This document shows positions 35,493 to 47,916 of a DNA stretch of 64,000 nt, piece after piece; position 1 is the stretch's first letter, and each line of letters begins with the position of its first letter. A program made the position numbers and the translations under genes. The DNA comes from Arctopsyche grandis. Taxonomy: Eukaryota > Arthropoda > Insecta > Trichoptera > Hydropsychidae. Location: the NCBI RefSeq assembly GCF_051622035.1, contig NC_135356.1, positions 3,596,001 to 3,660,000 of the forward strand. Direction: 5' to 3'. The notes beneath the pieces are model-generated. The model was not told where the DNA came from and did no database searches. It was given only the letters and a program-made list of their open reading frames with translations.

Positions 35493-37757
35493 ATGGCCAA
35501 CCCCAACCCCAACCCCAACGGAGGCAGTGGCAGTGGCAGTGGCAGTGGCAGTGGCAGTGGAGATGCAAATGCAAATGGCAACAGCAACGTGTCAATTTGC
35601 GAATCGATGCGAACGGTCGGAGTCCGAGCTGGCCGCGTCGCCAGCTTCATCGACCGGCAAGCTGCAGCCTTCGGGTCCAGGATTCCACTTCTGACCTGGT
35701 TGGGTGACCGGATCCGACACCGGCCTCGAGGAGTCATCAAGACCAAGTCCAGGATCAACCCGACCTCGTTAGACGTCTCCAAGATCAGCGCCGCCAAAGT
35801 CAAGAAAATGTGGCAGTCGATTGCTGCCGAGCTGGAGCACATCTTGGATCCACGAGAGCCTCGCGAGTAAGTCATTCCCAACTGTGTACCAACCGATGTT
35901 TTTCTGTCTATTATTAATCGCGATCAATTTCAATTTCAATTTCAGCTCCGAGAGTCGGCTCGGTGTGGCAATGAGGAGTCGACGCTCCGCATCTCCGTCG
36001 AAAATGTAAGTTGTTTCAATGTACAAACAGTACGAGTCTAATTATTTATCAACGATCGATTTTCTTTCAGGTCCATCACCGAGCCAACAACACCGTTAAG
36101 AGAGTAAGTCACGTTCATTTATATATATTATTCCCGTATATCGCGAATCAATTCTTGGATATGTTAATAATTGCAAACGCTTATTAATTTCAGCTGGTCA
36201 TCCGATGTTGAGATGTTGAGCCCAGCCTCGGCATCGTCATCGAAAATGTAAGTTGTTTTTATGTACCTAACATACAGTATGAGTATGATATTTTTATCAA
36301 TGATTGACAATATTCATATTTCTTTCAGGTCCATCACCGAGGCAGCAACACCGTCAAAAGAGTAAGTCACATACAAATATTTATATATTGTTTCCGTAGT
36401 ATTATCAATTCTGGGATATGTTAATAATCGCAAACACTTATAAATTTCAGCTGGGCATTCGAAGTTGAGATGATGAGCCCACCTTCGGCAGGGCCATCGA
36501 AAATGTAAGTTGTTCTAATGTACCTACAGTACGAGTATGATTTTTTATCAATGATTGACTTTATCCATAATTATGTACAACCACCTTTCTTTCAGACCCA
36601 TCTCCGAGGCAGCAACATTGCCAAACGAGTAAGTCACATACATTTATATGTATTGTTTCTGTATTATTATATTATCGATTCTTGGATATGTCAATAATTT
36701 CAATCGCTTTTAAATTTCAGCTCGGATTGTGATTCGGAAACAAAAAGTGAAAGCTCGCTGACTTTATACGGAACGTAAGTTGTAACTGCTTATAATATAC
36801 GTATGATAATTTATAGTAAATCACATTATTAATTTCCGGATATGTAAATAATCGCACTAATTTAAATTTCAGCTCGGATAGCGATTCCGAAGTCAGTCAA
36901 AATTCGACCGTTATATACCGAACGTAAGTTTTAACTTACATTTACATATTGTTTCTGTTGTCAGTTCTTGGATTTGTTATGAATCGAATTATTTTCAATT
37001 TCAGCCTCAAAAGGGGTTGTGCAAACGAAGAACCCCTTTTCCGGGCCACGCTACCTGAAATGTAAGTTTTGCTGCTTACATTATTTATCGATGGTAGACA
37101 GTATTCATAATTACAATCACTTTAATTTCAGGTCCGTCAAAGAGTGTGCTAACTCGTTGAACGGGTAAATCACACATGTCTATTTATTTATACTTATACA
37201 TATATGTATAGTATCTGATTATCTACGATATGTTAATAATCGCAATCGCATTAAAATTTCAGCTCGGAGAGTGAATCCGAGGATAATGACTGGAAAGCGC
37301 CATCGGAAATGTAAGTAATAAGTGCATCGAACATGTATGTAATTTGTGAATGTTTCTCCATGTCTAACAATATTTATAATTACAATTACCATTCTTTCAG
37401 GTCCAATAGCGAGGCTGCATCCTCATCAACAGAGTAAGTCTCACCGATTAATATTATTCCTGTATTATTATCAATTCTTGGATATGTTTATAATGGCAAT
37501 CGCATTTAAATTTCAGCTCTGATAGCGACGTGGAGCCGGTTAGATCGGGATCACCGATGACTTCGGAAACGTAAGTCGTACTTGTACAATACATAAAATA
37601 TATTTATGTACACATTATTATTATTTGTTATCATCTGCTGTATTAATCATTACTATTGTACTATTGTAGGTTAGCGATGCGCCAGTCAAAAATATGTAAA
37701 AAAAGGCGATTGCCTCCGTCTCACCCGTATTCTCTTCGACCTCGGCCAAAATTCTGA
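35493..37757 (+). CDS. Right microexon gene: 15 exons, Ser/Asp-rich 352-residue protein of unknown family
   Basis: Exons: 35493-35866, 35946-36005, 36071-36103, 36194-36247, 36329-36361, 36451-36504, 36596-36628, 36721-36774, 36873-36923, 37005-37061, 37132-37164, 37263-37310, 37401-37433, 37517-37570, 37670-37757. Every intron is 65-99 bases with AG and GT ends, and all 14 split a codon after base 2. The joined frame is open to TGA. The ATG (AAGATGG context) opens MANPNPNPNG, then a GSGSGS run and a basic segment with TWLGDRIRHRP and KKMWQSIAAELEHILDP (possible helix, about residues 105-122). The microexons add alternating (D/M)-S-rich modules: 33-base MSITEPTTPLR-like and 48-60-base DSESDVEMLS...SKM-like or SDSDSE-like. 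The tail is basic (KKRRLPPSHP). No signal peptide or membrane span; a nuclear or cytosolic protein is an inference. I recognise no family. Confidence 0.85.
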
Positions 37758-40700
37758 ATCATCAACTGTGCATCGATAATTTTCTTAATGTCCTTAATAC
37801 TTAATTTTTGTTTATGATGTGGACCTCTTTAGGGTAACATCTCATTTAAATATTTAGTATTTTACACGAATGTAGCTTTATATAGCGTAGCTATTGAATA
37901 TTGTGATTGGCGAAACAAAGTTATGTGCCTTTATACATACAAATGTATTGTTAGTTAGTAAGTTCAATTAATAAGACTGATTCAATGTGATACTTATTAA
38001 TAGAATATGGTGTGTTCGATACACACCCTTTTATTGTACGGTTTTTAGAATGTGTATGCATTAGCTATTGGTCAGTTGTTCCGATAACATACATATAAGA
38101 CTGATAAATTCAATGTGATATTTGTTAATTGAATATTTTTTAAGAAAATATTGTGATTTTTATTATAGAATTTTTAATTTGTGGTGTAGGGTATTAATTA
38201 CAGTCATATAATACTACACTAGTGAGTTTATTTAATTGTTATTCAGTATGAAATCTAAAATATTTATTAAATATAAACATTTCAAATAGATGTTCCAAGA
38301 ACTACACTGATATTAGAGTACAATTTCCTTAATAATTTTTGTATTCGATGTAGACCTCTTTTGGGTAACATCTCGTTATAATATTTAGTATTTTACATAA
38401 ACGTAGCCTTATATAGCAAAGCTATTGAATATTGTAATTGGCAAAACAAAGTTATGTGCCTTTTTACATATGTATATACTATCAATAATTAGTAAGTTCA
38501 ATTAATAAGACTGATAAGTTCAATGTGATAGTTGTTAATAGAATATACCTGTTTCAACCAAATATGGTGTCTTCGACACGCGCCCTTTTATTGTACTTTT
38601 TTTATAATGAGCATGCATTAGCTATTGATCAGTTGTTCCGTTAACATATAAGACTGATTAATTCAATGTGATATTTTTAATTGAATATTTTTTAAGAAAA
38701 TATTGTGATTTTTATTATAGAATTTTTAATTTGTGGTGTAGGGTATTAATTACAGTCATATAATACTACACTAGTGAGTTTATTTAATTGTTATTCAGTA
38801 TGAAATCTAAAATATTTATTAAATATAAACATTTCAAATAGATGTTCCAAGAACTACACTGATATTAGAGTACAATTTCCTTAATAATTTTTGTATTCGA
38901 TGTAGACCTCTTTTGGGTAACATCTCGTTATAATATTTAGTATTTTACATAAACGTAGCCTTATATAGCAAAGCTATTGAATATTGTAATTGGCAAAACA
39001 AAGTTATGTGCCTTTTTACATATGTATATACTATCAATAATTAGTAAGTTCAATTAATAAGACTGATAAGTTCAATGTGATAGTTGTTAATAGAATATAC
39101 CTGTTTCAACCAAATATGGTGTCTTCGACACGCGCCCTTTTATTGTACTTTTTTTATAATGAGCATGCATTAGCTATTGATCAGTTGTTCCGTTAACATA
39201 TAAGACTGATTAATTCAATGTGATATTTTTAATTGAATATTTTTTAAGAAAATATTGTGATTTTTATTATAGAATTTTTAATTTGTGGTGTAGGGTATTA
39301 ATTACAGTCATATAATACTACACTAGTGAGTTTATTTAATTGTTATTTAGTTTGAAATCTAAAATATTTATTTAATATAAACATTTCAAATATATACGTT
39401 CAAAGAATTACACTGATATTAGAGTACAATTTCCTTAATAATTTTTTTATTTGATGTAGAGCTCTTTTGGGTAACATCTCGTTTTAATATTTAGTATTTT
39501 ACATGAACGTAGCCTTATATAGCAAAGCTATTGAATATTGTGATTGGCAAAACAAAGTTATGTGCCTTTCTACATATGTATATACTATTAATCATTAGTA
39601 AGTTCAATTAATAAGACTGATAAGTTCAATGTGATAGTTGTTAATAGAATATATCTATTTCAACCAAATATGGTGTCTTCGACACGCGCCCTTTTATTGT
39701 ACTTTTTTTAGAATGAGCTATTGATCAGTTGTTACGTTAATATATAAGACTGATTAATTCAATGTGATATTTTTAATTGAATTTTTTTTTAAGAAAATAT
39801 TGTGATTTTTATTATAGAATTTTTAATTTGTGGTGTAGGGTATTAATTACAGTCATATAATACTACACTAGTGAGTTTATTTAATTGTTATTTAGTTTGA
39901 AATCTAAAATATTTATTTAATATAAACATTTCAAATATATACGTTCAAAGAATTACACTGATATTAGAGTACAATTTCCTTAATAATTTTTTTATTTGAT
40001 GTAGAGCTCTTTTGGGTAACATCTCGTTATAATATTTAGTATTTTACATGAACGTAGCCTTATATATCAAAGCTATTGAATATTGTGATTGGCAAAACAA
40101 AGTTATGTGCCTTTCTACATATGTATATACTATCAATAATTAGTAAGTTCAATTAATAAGACTGATAAGTTCAATGTGATAGTTGTTAATAGAATATACC
40201 TATTTCAACCAAATATGGTGTCTTCGACACGCGCCCTTTTATTGTACTTTTTTAGAATGAGCATGCATTAGCTATTGATCAGTTGTTCCGTTAACATATA
40301 AGACTGATTAATTCAATGTGATATTTTTAATTGAATATTTTTTAAGAAAATATTGTGATTTTTATTATAGAGTTTTTAATTTGTGGTGTAGGGTATTAAT
40401 TACAGTCATATAATACTACACTAGTGAGTTTATTTAATTGTTATTTAGTATGAAATCTAAAATATTTATTAAATATAAACATTTCAAATATATACGTTCA
40501 AAGAATTACACTGATATTAGAGTATAATTTCCTTAATAATTTTTTTATTTGATGTAGACCTCTTTTGGGTAACATCTCGTTATAATATTTAGTATTTTAC
40601 ATGAACGTAGCCTTATATAGCAAAGCTATTGAATATTGTGATTGGCAAAACAAAGTTATGTGCCTTTTTACATATATACTATTAATAATTAGTAAGTTCA

Positions 40701-41083
40701 ATTAATAAGACTGATAAGTTCAATGTGATAGTTGTTAATAGAATATACCTATTTCAACCAAATTTGGTGTCTTCGACACGCGCCCTTTTATTGTACTTTT
40801 TTTTTTAGAATGAGCATGCATTAGCTATTGATCAGTTGTTCCGTTAACACATAAGACTGATTAATTCAATGTGATATTTTTAATTGAATATTTTTTAAGA
40901 AAATATTGTGATTTTTATTATAGAATTTTTAATTTGTGGTGTAGGGTATTAATTACAGTCATATAATACTACACTAGTGAGTTTATTTAATTGTTATTTA
41001 GTTTGAAATCTAAAATATTTATTTAATAAAAACATTTCAAATATATACGTTCAAAGAGTTACACTGATATTAGAGATTAATTC
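37758..41083 (+). repeat. Six tandem ~550-bp copies of the gene's 3' flank
   Basis: The block GATGTAGACCTCTTTTGGGT then AACATCTCGTT recurs near 37826, 38350, 38904, 39455, 40002 and 40556, i.e. every 547-555 bases. Each unit also has CTTATATAGCAAAGCTATTG, CAACCAAATATGGTGTCTTC and GGTGTAGGGTATTAATTACA. Units 2 and 3 are practically identical and unit 1, next to the stop codon, is the most diverged. The left gene has a single copy. No coding frame is apparent. Confidence 0.92.
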
Positions 41084-41283
41084 AATGTGATATTTTTAAT
41101 TGAATATTGTTTAAGAAAATATACAAAGTCTATTCTGTAACTTGAAGATTTAATCGAAATATAATTTGGTATTGAATAAGGTCTTTTTATTTTATTATTT
41201 TCTCCCATTGTCTATTTTTGCCTGCTTATATCTTCTTGCACAATTGGATTGACTTCAATTCTTTGGTCCAATAATGTAAGAAG
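41084..41283 (+). repeat. Outer end of the inverted duplication, right arm
   Basis: AAGTCTATTCTGTAACTTG, TTAATCGAAATATAATTTGG and GCTTATATCTTCTTGCAC match 17988-18180 in reverse complement. Similarity ends at AATGTAAGAAG. Confidence 0.8.
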
Positions 41284-42480
41284 CGAATGGGCATCACAAA
41301 TATTTATTATGAAATTTTTATTTTTGAATAAATACACTCTTGTTTTCAATGAAAATATATATTATCACAACTTTATGACTATTATAATAATTTTTAATAC
41401 TAAATAACAAGAATGTATTATAATCTCAACGTCGCAACTAGTATTTCTATGTACATATGGATCTATAAACAATTTTCGCTTGAAATGCCATTTTTATGTC
41501 ATTTGACTTATTGACCATACCGGTGACCAAATGCAAACATAATACGAAAGCCATGTGAAATGCAAAGGAGGTATGTAAAAAATAGCATGCACAGCCCATA
41601 TGGACGAGCCGCCACTGGTTCAGATTAAACTGTAGTAAATCGCATAGGTAAGTGTGATCGAACCGAGTGACGTTCGCAGCCACTGGCGAGTCACTTGTCT
41701 GAAAGGAAAGGAAAGGAAAGGCAGTGAAGATGGAAATGATTCGCAATTCCAGTCCCACGACGAGATGGACCGAGATGAGTTGCCGCCGCACGATCGTGTG
41801 TTTTCGGATTTCGCTCGGCTTCGCGCGGCAACTGAACTAAACACCGCGTTGTCGCGCCATTACTATACCACTAGCGTCCTTCTATAAAATCATGATATCT
41901 ATTGTCATATAAAAAATCAATTAATCGATTTCACTTATTTATATTTTTTTATTCGCTTCGTCTATTTTGTACAATTTTTTTGATTCATACCATAGTTACT
42001 TGTGTATATTTAACATGTCAAAAAGACGTTACGTTATCACATGATAAGTTTTTATTTTCATTCGGGAATCAAGTACGCGCGCGTCTTTGCTTATTCTAGT
42101 TTACAGCAGGCTGCTTTTTGAATTTTCTTCAAATGTTACTTCATACACACTGTTTTTCATATACATATAACATGTCGATATTATTTTGAATAACTGAAAT
42201 AAAAGACACTGTATATTTTTTGTGGCTTGGTCGCTATCTATATATTTGGTTATATTTGTGCTAAACGACGTGAAATTGATGTCTCTGCAATGTTGCGTTT
42301 TGCATTTCGCTCGAGTGAGGTTGGTCAGTATGGTCTACGACTGTTGCTGGAGGGGAAGGAGGGGGAGGGGAAGGTTATTTAAGTCGGGAGCATGTAAATT
42401 GGTCGAATGCTATACACCGAAATCCATTCGACCATTACTTTCGACTTAATACAATAATATTTAACCTATTTCCAAACTGA
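41284..42480. other. Repeat-rich intergenic region
   Basis: Holds a lone hAT end (ACGAGCCGCCACTG at 41602-41615, same family as the nested element at 11813), an AAAGGAGGTATGTAAAAA phrase shared with 33190, and 41665-41720, which is the inverse of 34690-34740. A GC-rich patch at 41740-41870 has open frames but no ATG-led gene. A GGTCGAATGC-type repeat piece lies at 42386-42440. Confidence 0.5.
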
Positions 42481-42838
42481 TAAATAATTTTGTTTTCGAT
42501 TGTATTTTATAAATTAAAATATATTTTGACCTATAAAATTAAATAATTTAAATTTACTAGGTTATAAAATAAAATAATATTTAAACTGTTGTCAACCGGA
42601 TAAATAATTTTGTTTTCGATTGTATTTTATAAATCAAATGCATTTTGATCGATAAAATTTACTTTAGTCTTTTTTGAAAAATAAAATTATATTTGATCTG
42701 TCGTCGACTGGATAGTTTCGACTGGAGTATTTTTATTCGATGGTAATTTTTAATTTTTATTTCGATATTTTGTACGCTACTGGTTCTAAAGCCGATCCTC
42801 TTCGCTTGCCTTCGTTGGCTTAATGTGTACGCACCATT
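42480..42838. repeat. Tandem-like repeat plus end of a TACGCACC element
   Basis: GATAAATAATTTTGTTTTCG and ATTGTATTTTATAAAT recur at 42480 and 42600, with related copies near 34860 and 35220. 42745-42838 (TATTTCGATATTTTGTACGC to GTGTACGCACCAT) is one end of the foldback family at 57255-58206. Confidence 0.6.
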
Positions 42839-44327
42839 ATAAAAAGTTGTGTTTTATTACACAATTTTTGTTTGTTTACTACACAATACAATATTTTGTA
42901 AAATTTTGTCTAATTCTGGTGATTGGCGGAAATTAGTGTTGCAACTCACTCTTTTACTTTGTGTAGGGTTGCCAGATTTCTTCCAAGTACATATTATATA
43001 ATCACAGAATAGAGATACATAAATTTATACACTTTAAGCTTCTCTGGGTGTGCAAATCTTGCAATCCCAAATACGCACCCAGAGGTGAATCAAAACTAAA
43101 TTTCACAAGCAATACGAATTCGATTGAATGGAAGGTTATCTACAAACATGAAACATATAACTACATTTATTTGATAGACTTACATAAAATCGACATGTAC
43201 CTAAAGACGTCTTCAAATTAAAATATAATAAAAAAAAAAAACATTTGACAAGTCCCATATTATGCCAGTCGTAATTTTTTCTTAAAATCGTAATGGTTCC
43301 ACATGACTTATATTTTGCGATTTTGCGCAGGTGCGTTTTGTCTTAATAATGTGTACAAGTCATGAGATGAATTGGAGTGGGTGTGGGATGTCCTTCGGCG
43401 CAAGCTCCAACCCCTAAATAATGGAAAATGTAAAGAGAAAAACTTGATTATGAAAATTTTTAATATACATACATACATTGTATGTAGGTATTTCAGTGAT
43501 TTTATTAATTAGAATACATACTTATATGTATGTATATGCAGTGCCAGCTTTACCTGAAATCAGAACAACGTTTAAGAAGAGTATTGTCGTATACATAAAG
43601 CACTATACGTAAATTAAATTAAAAATCAAAAAAGGCTCAAAATTATATATCTGTAAGTTAAAACGCGATTGTAGAATTGTCTTGTACTTGTCTCTGTTGA
43701 ATGTACTTGTCTCTGTTGATTGAAAGATTTGAGCTTTTAACAAGTCATACTCAAATTTTCAATTTTAATGAACTTTGTATATTGGATAATAATAGGCTGT
43801 AGCGATTTACAAACTGCTCTGAGTGAAGGAAAATAAATAGACGTAGTTTAGTGCAGTGCTACTCAAACGCTAGTCCGCGGACAAAGACGTAATTAACAAA
43901 TTAAATCAATAGCTTATGACAACGTTGCATCATATTATGTATATTATATAAAGACAAGCCCTGCAAACTCGAGAATATTTGGGATACTATGCCAATATAT
44001 GGGCGCTGATTATAAACGACTATTATCGCATGTTGCCATACGTTGGTTGTCAAGCGGTAAAGTGCTGAAGAGAATATATTTCAGCTCAGGGATGAGATCG
44101 CCATATTTCTACAACAAAACCAACAAACTATGTCAGAACTATTTCAAAACATAAACATAAAGCCAAGCGAGCTTTTTTAAAAGATATTTTTTGCATTTTG
44201 AATGGCCATAACTAATCCATGCAAGGAAGAATGTCATCTTGTTTTACAATAGCAGACAATACATATGGGTTGAAACGAAAACTATGTAAAATCATGGAAG
44301 ATTCTTGCTTCAAAAGATTGCCACGAC
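42839..44327. other. Intergenic stretch with scattered transposon ends
   Basis: GTAGGGTTGCCAGATTTC (about 42963) resembles the hAT terminus at 7509. CAGTGCTACTCAAACGC then AGTCCGCGG (about 43854-43880) resembles another hAT terminus type. 44215-44310 repeats 25460-25560. No gene is supported. Confidence 0.45.
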
Positions 44328-44470
44328 TAGTCACCGGACCCAGAAGGTGCCGCGTATTGCTCAAAGGTTGTGAATGCATCGTTAAAGGTTTGCCGAACCT
44401 TTTTTTACAAAGGATTTACAACAATGGAATGGAATGTGACTATCCGGTGTCTAGCCATGACATGTTTCAC
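44328..44470. mobile_element. Hairpin MITE, second copy
   Basis: Core (GTGAATGCATCGTTAAAGG, TTGCCGAACCTTTTTTTACA, AAGGATTTACAACAATGGAA) as at 24138 and 51846, here with CACCGGACCCAGAAGGTGCC in front, shared with the 51846 copy. Confidence 0.7.
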
Positions 44471-44784
44471 AATTCGGCTGATATTATTCACGAAGGAGGA
44501 GAAGAGCTAATGACATGACGTCTTTGCGCGATGTAATCACTTGTCATTTGACAAATTTATCAGAAGGATTCGATTTCCACCAGTTGACGATCCCCGAAAG
44601 AGATAACTGGAAGATATATCAGTTATATTTTTCACGATGGAAGATATATCAGTTAATTTGGAAGATAAACTAATTGATCTGCTACAAATCAATAATTAAA
44701 AAAGTGTTTTGAAATCACAACTTCACTTGCGACATTTTTGGAACAAATATAAAGCAGAATTCCCAAAACACTTTTACCATTTTT

Positions 44785-45389
44785 GTACATCAACTTACCT
44801 TTGCGAGACTGGTTTCTTAACCATGAGTTTAATGAACACAAAAAATCGTTATAATGTGGATATCCAAGATATATTACGGGTACATACTCAGAATCGATCA
44901 CTGATCACTTTTTCATGATCTAGAAAAAATGTGTGTGTGTGTGTACACAAATCTATATATAGGTATATAAAAATGGGTTCGGTGATTACTGGTCACAAAT
45001 TACTCGTCACAAAGTCACTAAAATCTCTATAACGGAACATCTGGCAGCCGAAAAGTCCCTCATACTAACGATCACTATCATAGTAACGAGAACTTGAGTG
45101 CCAAATATTGTGTATTCGCGATTTGCATGACAAAAATTGTCTTTGTGACCACCCCAATGTGACGAATAGTCCAATTACCCAAAAAAATGAATGTCTGTTT
45201 TTCTACTTGTCTGTCTGTCTCGCATAGGCTCCTAAACCACTCAACCGATTACGATGGAACTTTCAGAATTTGTTGTATGCATGTCCGGGAAGCTTACTGT
45301 AAAAAAATAAGCGTAAAGTAAAGAACGGGAACGGGAGCGAGAATTGCATGCGTTATTATGGCATTGCAACGCATGTCGGGTTCAGCTAG
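44785..45389 (+). mobile_element. Non-autonomous Helitron-like element with 3' CTAG terminus
   Basis: Ends ...GCATGTCGGGTTCAGCTAG followed by T, the CTAG-T signature of Helitron 3' ends. The body contains GTCTGTCTGTCTCG, AACCACTCAACCGATTACGA and TGCATGTCCGGGAAGCTTAC, which recur at 15790-15860 (same strand) and 49096-49190 (reverse). The 5' boundary is approximate, set by where similarity to 15648 begins. No Rep/helicase coding. Confidence 0.6.
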
Positions 45390-45414
45390 TGATTTGATAA
45401 GTGTTTTTCTTAAT

Positions 45415-45665
45415 TTATCTACATATTTCATTGTGCATACTATTGACACTTCCAGTATCGGTAGCTACTGGGGAAAGATCATTTTCGAAGCTGAAATACG
45501 TAGATAAAATCGTATCTCCGTGCTACTATTTCCCAAGAGAAGTTTTTAATGTTTGTAACTTTCAATAATATCTATAGATAATTAATTGTGTGAAAAAATT
45601 GAGCTAAATGAATTGTTAAGCGAATTCGTGTCCGAAAATTTATATTTAAATTCTTTATGTACTAA
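45415..45665 (+). pseudogene. hAT transposase C-terminal fragment
   Basis: LPVSVATGERSFSKLKYVDK is readable on the plus strand (about 45449-45508), the hallmark hAT dimerisation motif. A basic/acidic tail (KIELNELLSEFVSE) follows in another frame. No terminal repeats or other domains. Confidence 0.75.
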
Positions 45666-45679
45666 CTTAGAGCTGATAA

Positions 45680-45835
45680 GGTTTTGGCCAGAATTCGTAA
45701 ACCAGAAGTAGTATTTTTTTTTAAACAATATTTCATTATTTTATTTTGACCTCATAAATTATTTTCTTGATATTTAATGTGTATGATATTTATCGTTATT
45801 TTACAAAATCCGACAATCCTACATTTGCGATCAAT
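45680..45835. repeat. CTTCCGGTT-family dispersed repeat (reverse copy)
   Basis: CAGAATTCGTAAACCAGAAG, CAATATTTCATTATTTTATT, TTGATATTTAATGTGTAT and AAAATCCGACAATCC are the reverse complement of 32580-32750. Related pieces lie at 17230 and 35000-35140. Confidence 0.65.
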
Positions 45836-46691
45836 TTGTATCGAAAATGCTCTCATAAACGGTATCAATGAACGTGTATGTACATATGTTTAATTATCGA
45901 ATTTTGTTTTGTGACCTTCTTATATTCCTCAAATACATAGATAAAGTCATGGGTTGGTCACATAGCATGAGATAATAAGAATCTAATGAATTGATTTCAC
46001 TTACTCAATTAACTGGTGCTCAAACAGCAGACTATAAATTCACATATGAATTTATATGCGCCAGGGTTAGGACATGTTGTCACGTGAGACAAAAGAAAAA
46101 CTTTGCACCCTATGAAGCTTTTTTTTCAATAATTATAATATACTGGTATTGTGCCCGTTGAAATTCCAACGGGTAGTCTCAGAAAGGAATTGATACATGA
46201 TTTAAATTAGGGTTACGAATAATACCGGAATCGGAACCGGAACCGAAACGGTTGAAGAATCTCAATTATCTCATTAAATGGTCCCAAAATTGACTTGATA
46301 ATGTATTGACGAATTATTTTATACCATATGTACGAATGTATTTACATATGTATGTACATACATACATTCGAAAATGCTATGTTATTTATGTGTTGTAGCT
46401 GGTCGCTTCTGATAACATAAACTCAGATGTGATACACACCGGATGTGAGCTGCAAACGTTCGCCACAAAAGACTTTTTATATACATATGTATTAGAATAC
46501 TATATTAGTATATCCAAGTGGAGTATATCTCGTTCAAAATTTTACTCAACTTCAAAATCGATACGGGTAGACGGGTATGATATGGCGGGTATGGCTTGAG
46601 CACAGGAATAGCTCGACGATCTACCTGTTGCGAAGCGACATATAATACATAATATATTATCATACTGTATAATATACATATGTATGTACTA

Positions 46692-46790
46692 CTAGCTGAA
46701 CCCGGGAATTGCATGCTACAATGAAGCATGCAATTCCCGTTCCCATTCCCGTTTCAGGCGATGTTTGGAGCTCAAACATCACCTGAAACG
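46692..46790 (-). mobile_element. Helitron-like 3' end (minus strand)
   Basis: In reverse the segment ends GCATGC...CCCGGGTTCAGCTAG|T, as at 45389. Next to it are inverted GCATGCAATTCCCG motifs able to pair. Confidence 0.55.
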
Positions 46791-46816
46791 GGTTTTTATA
46801 TAATACAAAATAAAAC

Positions 46817-46817
<1 letters not shown>

Positions 46818-46874
<57 letters not shown>
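46818..46874. repeat. (TA)n microsatellite
   Basis: About 57 bases of uninterrupted TA. Confidence 0.97.
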
Positions 46875-46881
<7 letters not shown>

Positions 46882-46899
46882 TACGTATATACATATATA

Positions 46900-47518
46900 C
46901 TAGTGGTTTTACCCGGCTTCGCTCGGTATTTGTAATATAAACCGCTTAAACATGACTAATTTAATAGTAAACATTTTATTAAATAGTTTTATTTTATATA
47001 AATTTATTTGTTTTTTTTTATTAAATTGACTGTCACGAACCAGAGAAATGTTTGAATCGAAAAAAAAATCGAATCATTTGTTCGATGACGTCGCGGATTT
47101 CTACGACCCAATAATAATAAAAGCGCCTTTTCGAATACATTTCTTGTTTCAATAAAACGCGTACCGTTTCCATAACTACGCAATATTGTACGCGTACGCG
47201 TATGCTCTTGCCGAATGTCGCTTCCATATACGATGTTAATTGAATAATATGTTACTTTCATGATCAATTTACTTATCAAAATGTATCCCATGTTGTGTAT
47301 CGTATGTTTTTGAATGCACCGTGCAATTGTTAACGATGCACTTGCCCGTTGACCTTGCCCAGAGGAGTTTTTATCGGACATTATGTATGTACGTCGAGCA
47401 CCAAGCATCAAATACGACTGATGCTAAGACTATTTAGGAATATCTGTGGACAATCGTCACTTGACAACAATATAACGCCTAAAGCCACTTCTATTATTAT
47501 AACATTTCTCTGTCACGA
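46900..47518 (-). mobile_element. Helitron-like element, second 3'-end type
   Basis: The minus-strand end reads CCGAGCGAAGCCGGGTAAAA then CCACTAG|T, a Helitron-type short hairpin followed by CTAG. The same end occurs at 49303 and, eroded, on the plus strand near 53255. The body 47050-47515 (CATTTGTTCGATGACGTC, AGTTTTTATCGGACAT, TTGACAACAATATAACGCCT) recurs at 55145-55350. Boundaries inferred from these matches. Confidence 0.55.
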
Positions 47519-47526
47519 ACAAACAA

Positions 47527-47631
<105 letters not shown>

Positions 47632-47833
47632 CTAAGTCTCTTTTGAAATTATATGTATACCAGAATCCGGCGGCCTCCCCGACGCCTTTGGCCCCAGGGT
47701 CTTCGAATCCTTTGAATCGAATAAAAATCGAATCGGCGCCTATGAATTGTTGTTTGTGTTGTTTAAGAATACCCAACCAATGATACATATATGCTGATGC
47801 ATATATACAAAGTCTCTTTCGAAATTATATATT

Positions 47834-47835
<2 letters not shown>

Positions 47836-47914
<79 letters not shown>
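47836..47914. repeat. (TA)n microsatellite
   Basis: About 79 bases of TA. The flanks on both sides contain CAAAGTCTCTTT(C/T)GAAATTATAT, repeated from before the previous array, so the two arrays may come from one duplicated block. Confidence 0.97.

Positions 47915-47916
<2 letters not shown>

Noticed and set aside
35387-35881. 164-codon minus-strand frame opposite the first exon of the right microexon gene
   Set aside because: Shadow frame: the plus strand has an ATG in good context, a donor in the right phase and 14 consistent downstream exons.
36000-37760. CRISPR-like or satellite explanation for the regularly spaced short repeats
   Set aside because: Spacing varies, the repeated parts are open in one phase, and each is bordered by splice sites; the exon model explains them better.
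41654-41887. Plus-strand frame in a GC-rich patch
   Set aside because: No ATG at the start; the first internal ATG gives only a short peptide, and part of the region is a dispersed repeat.
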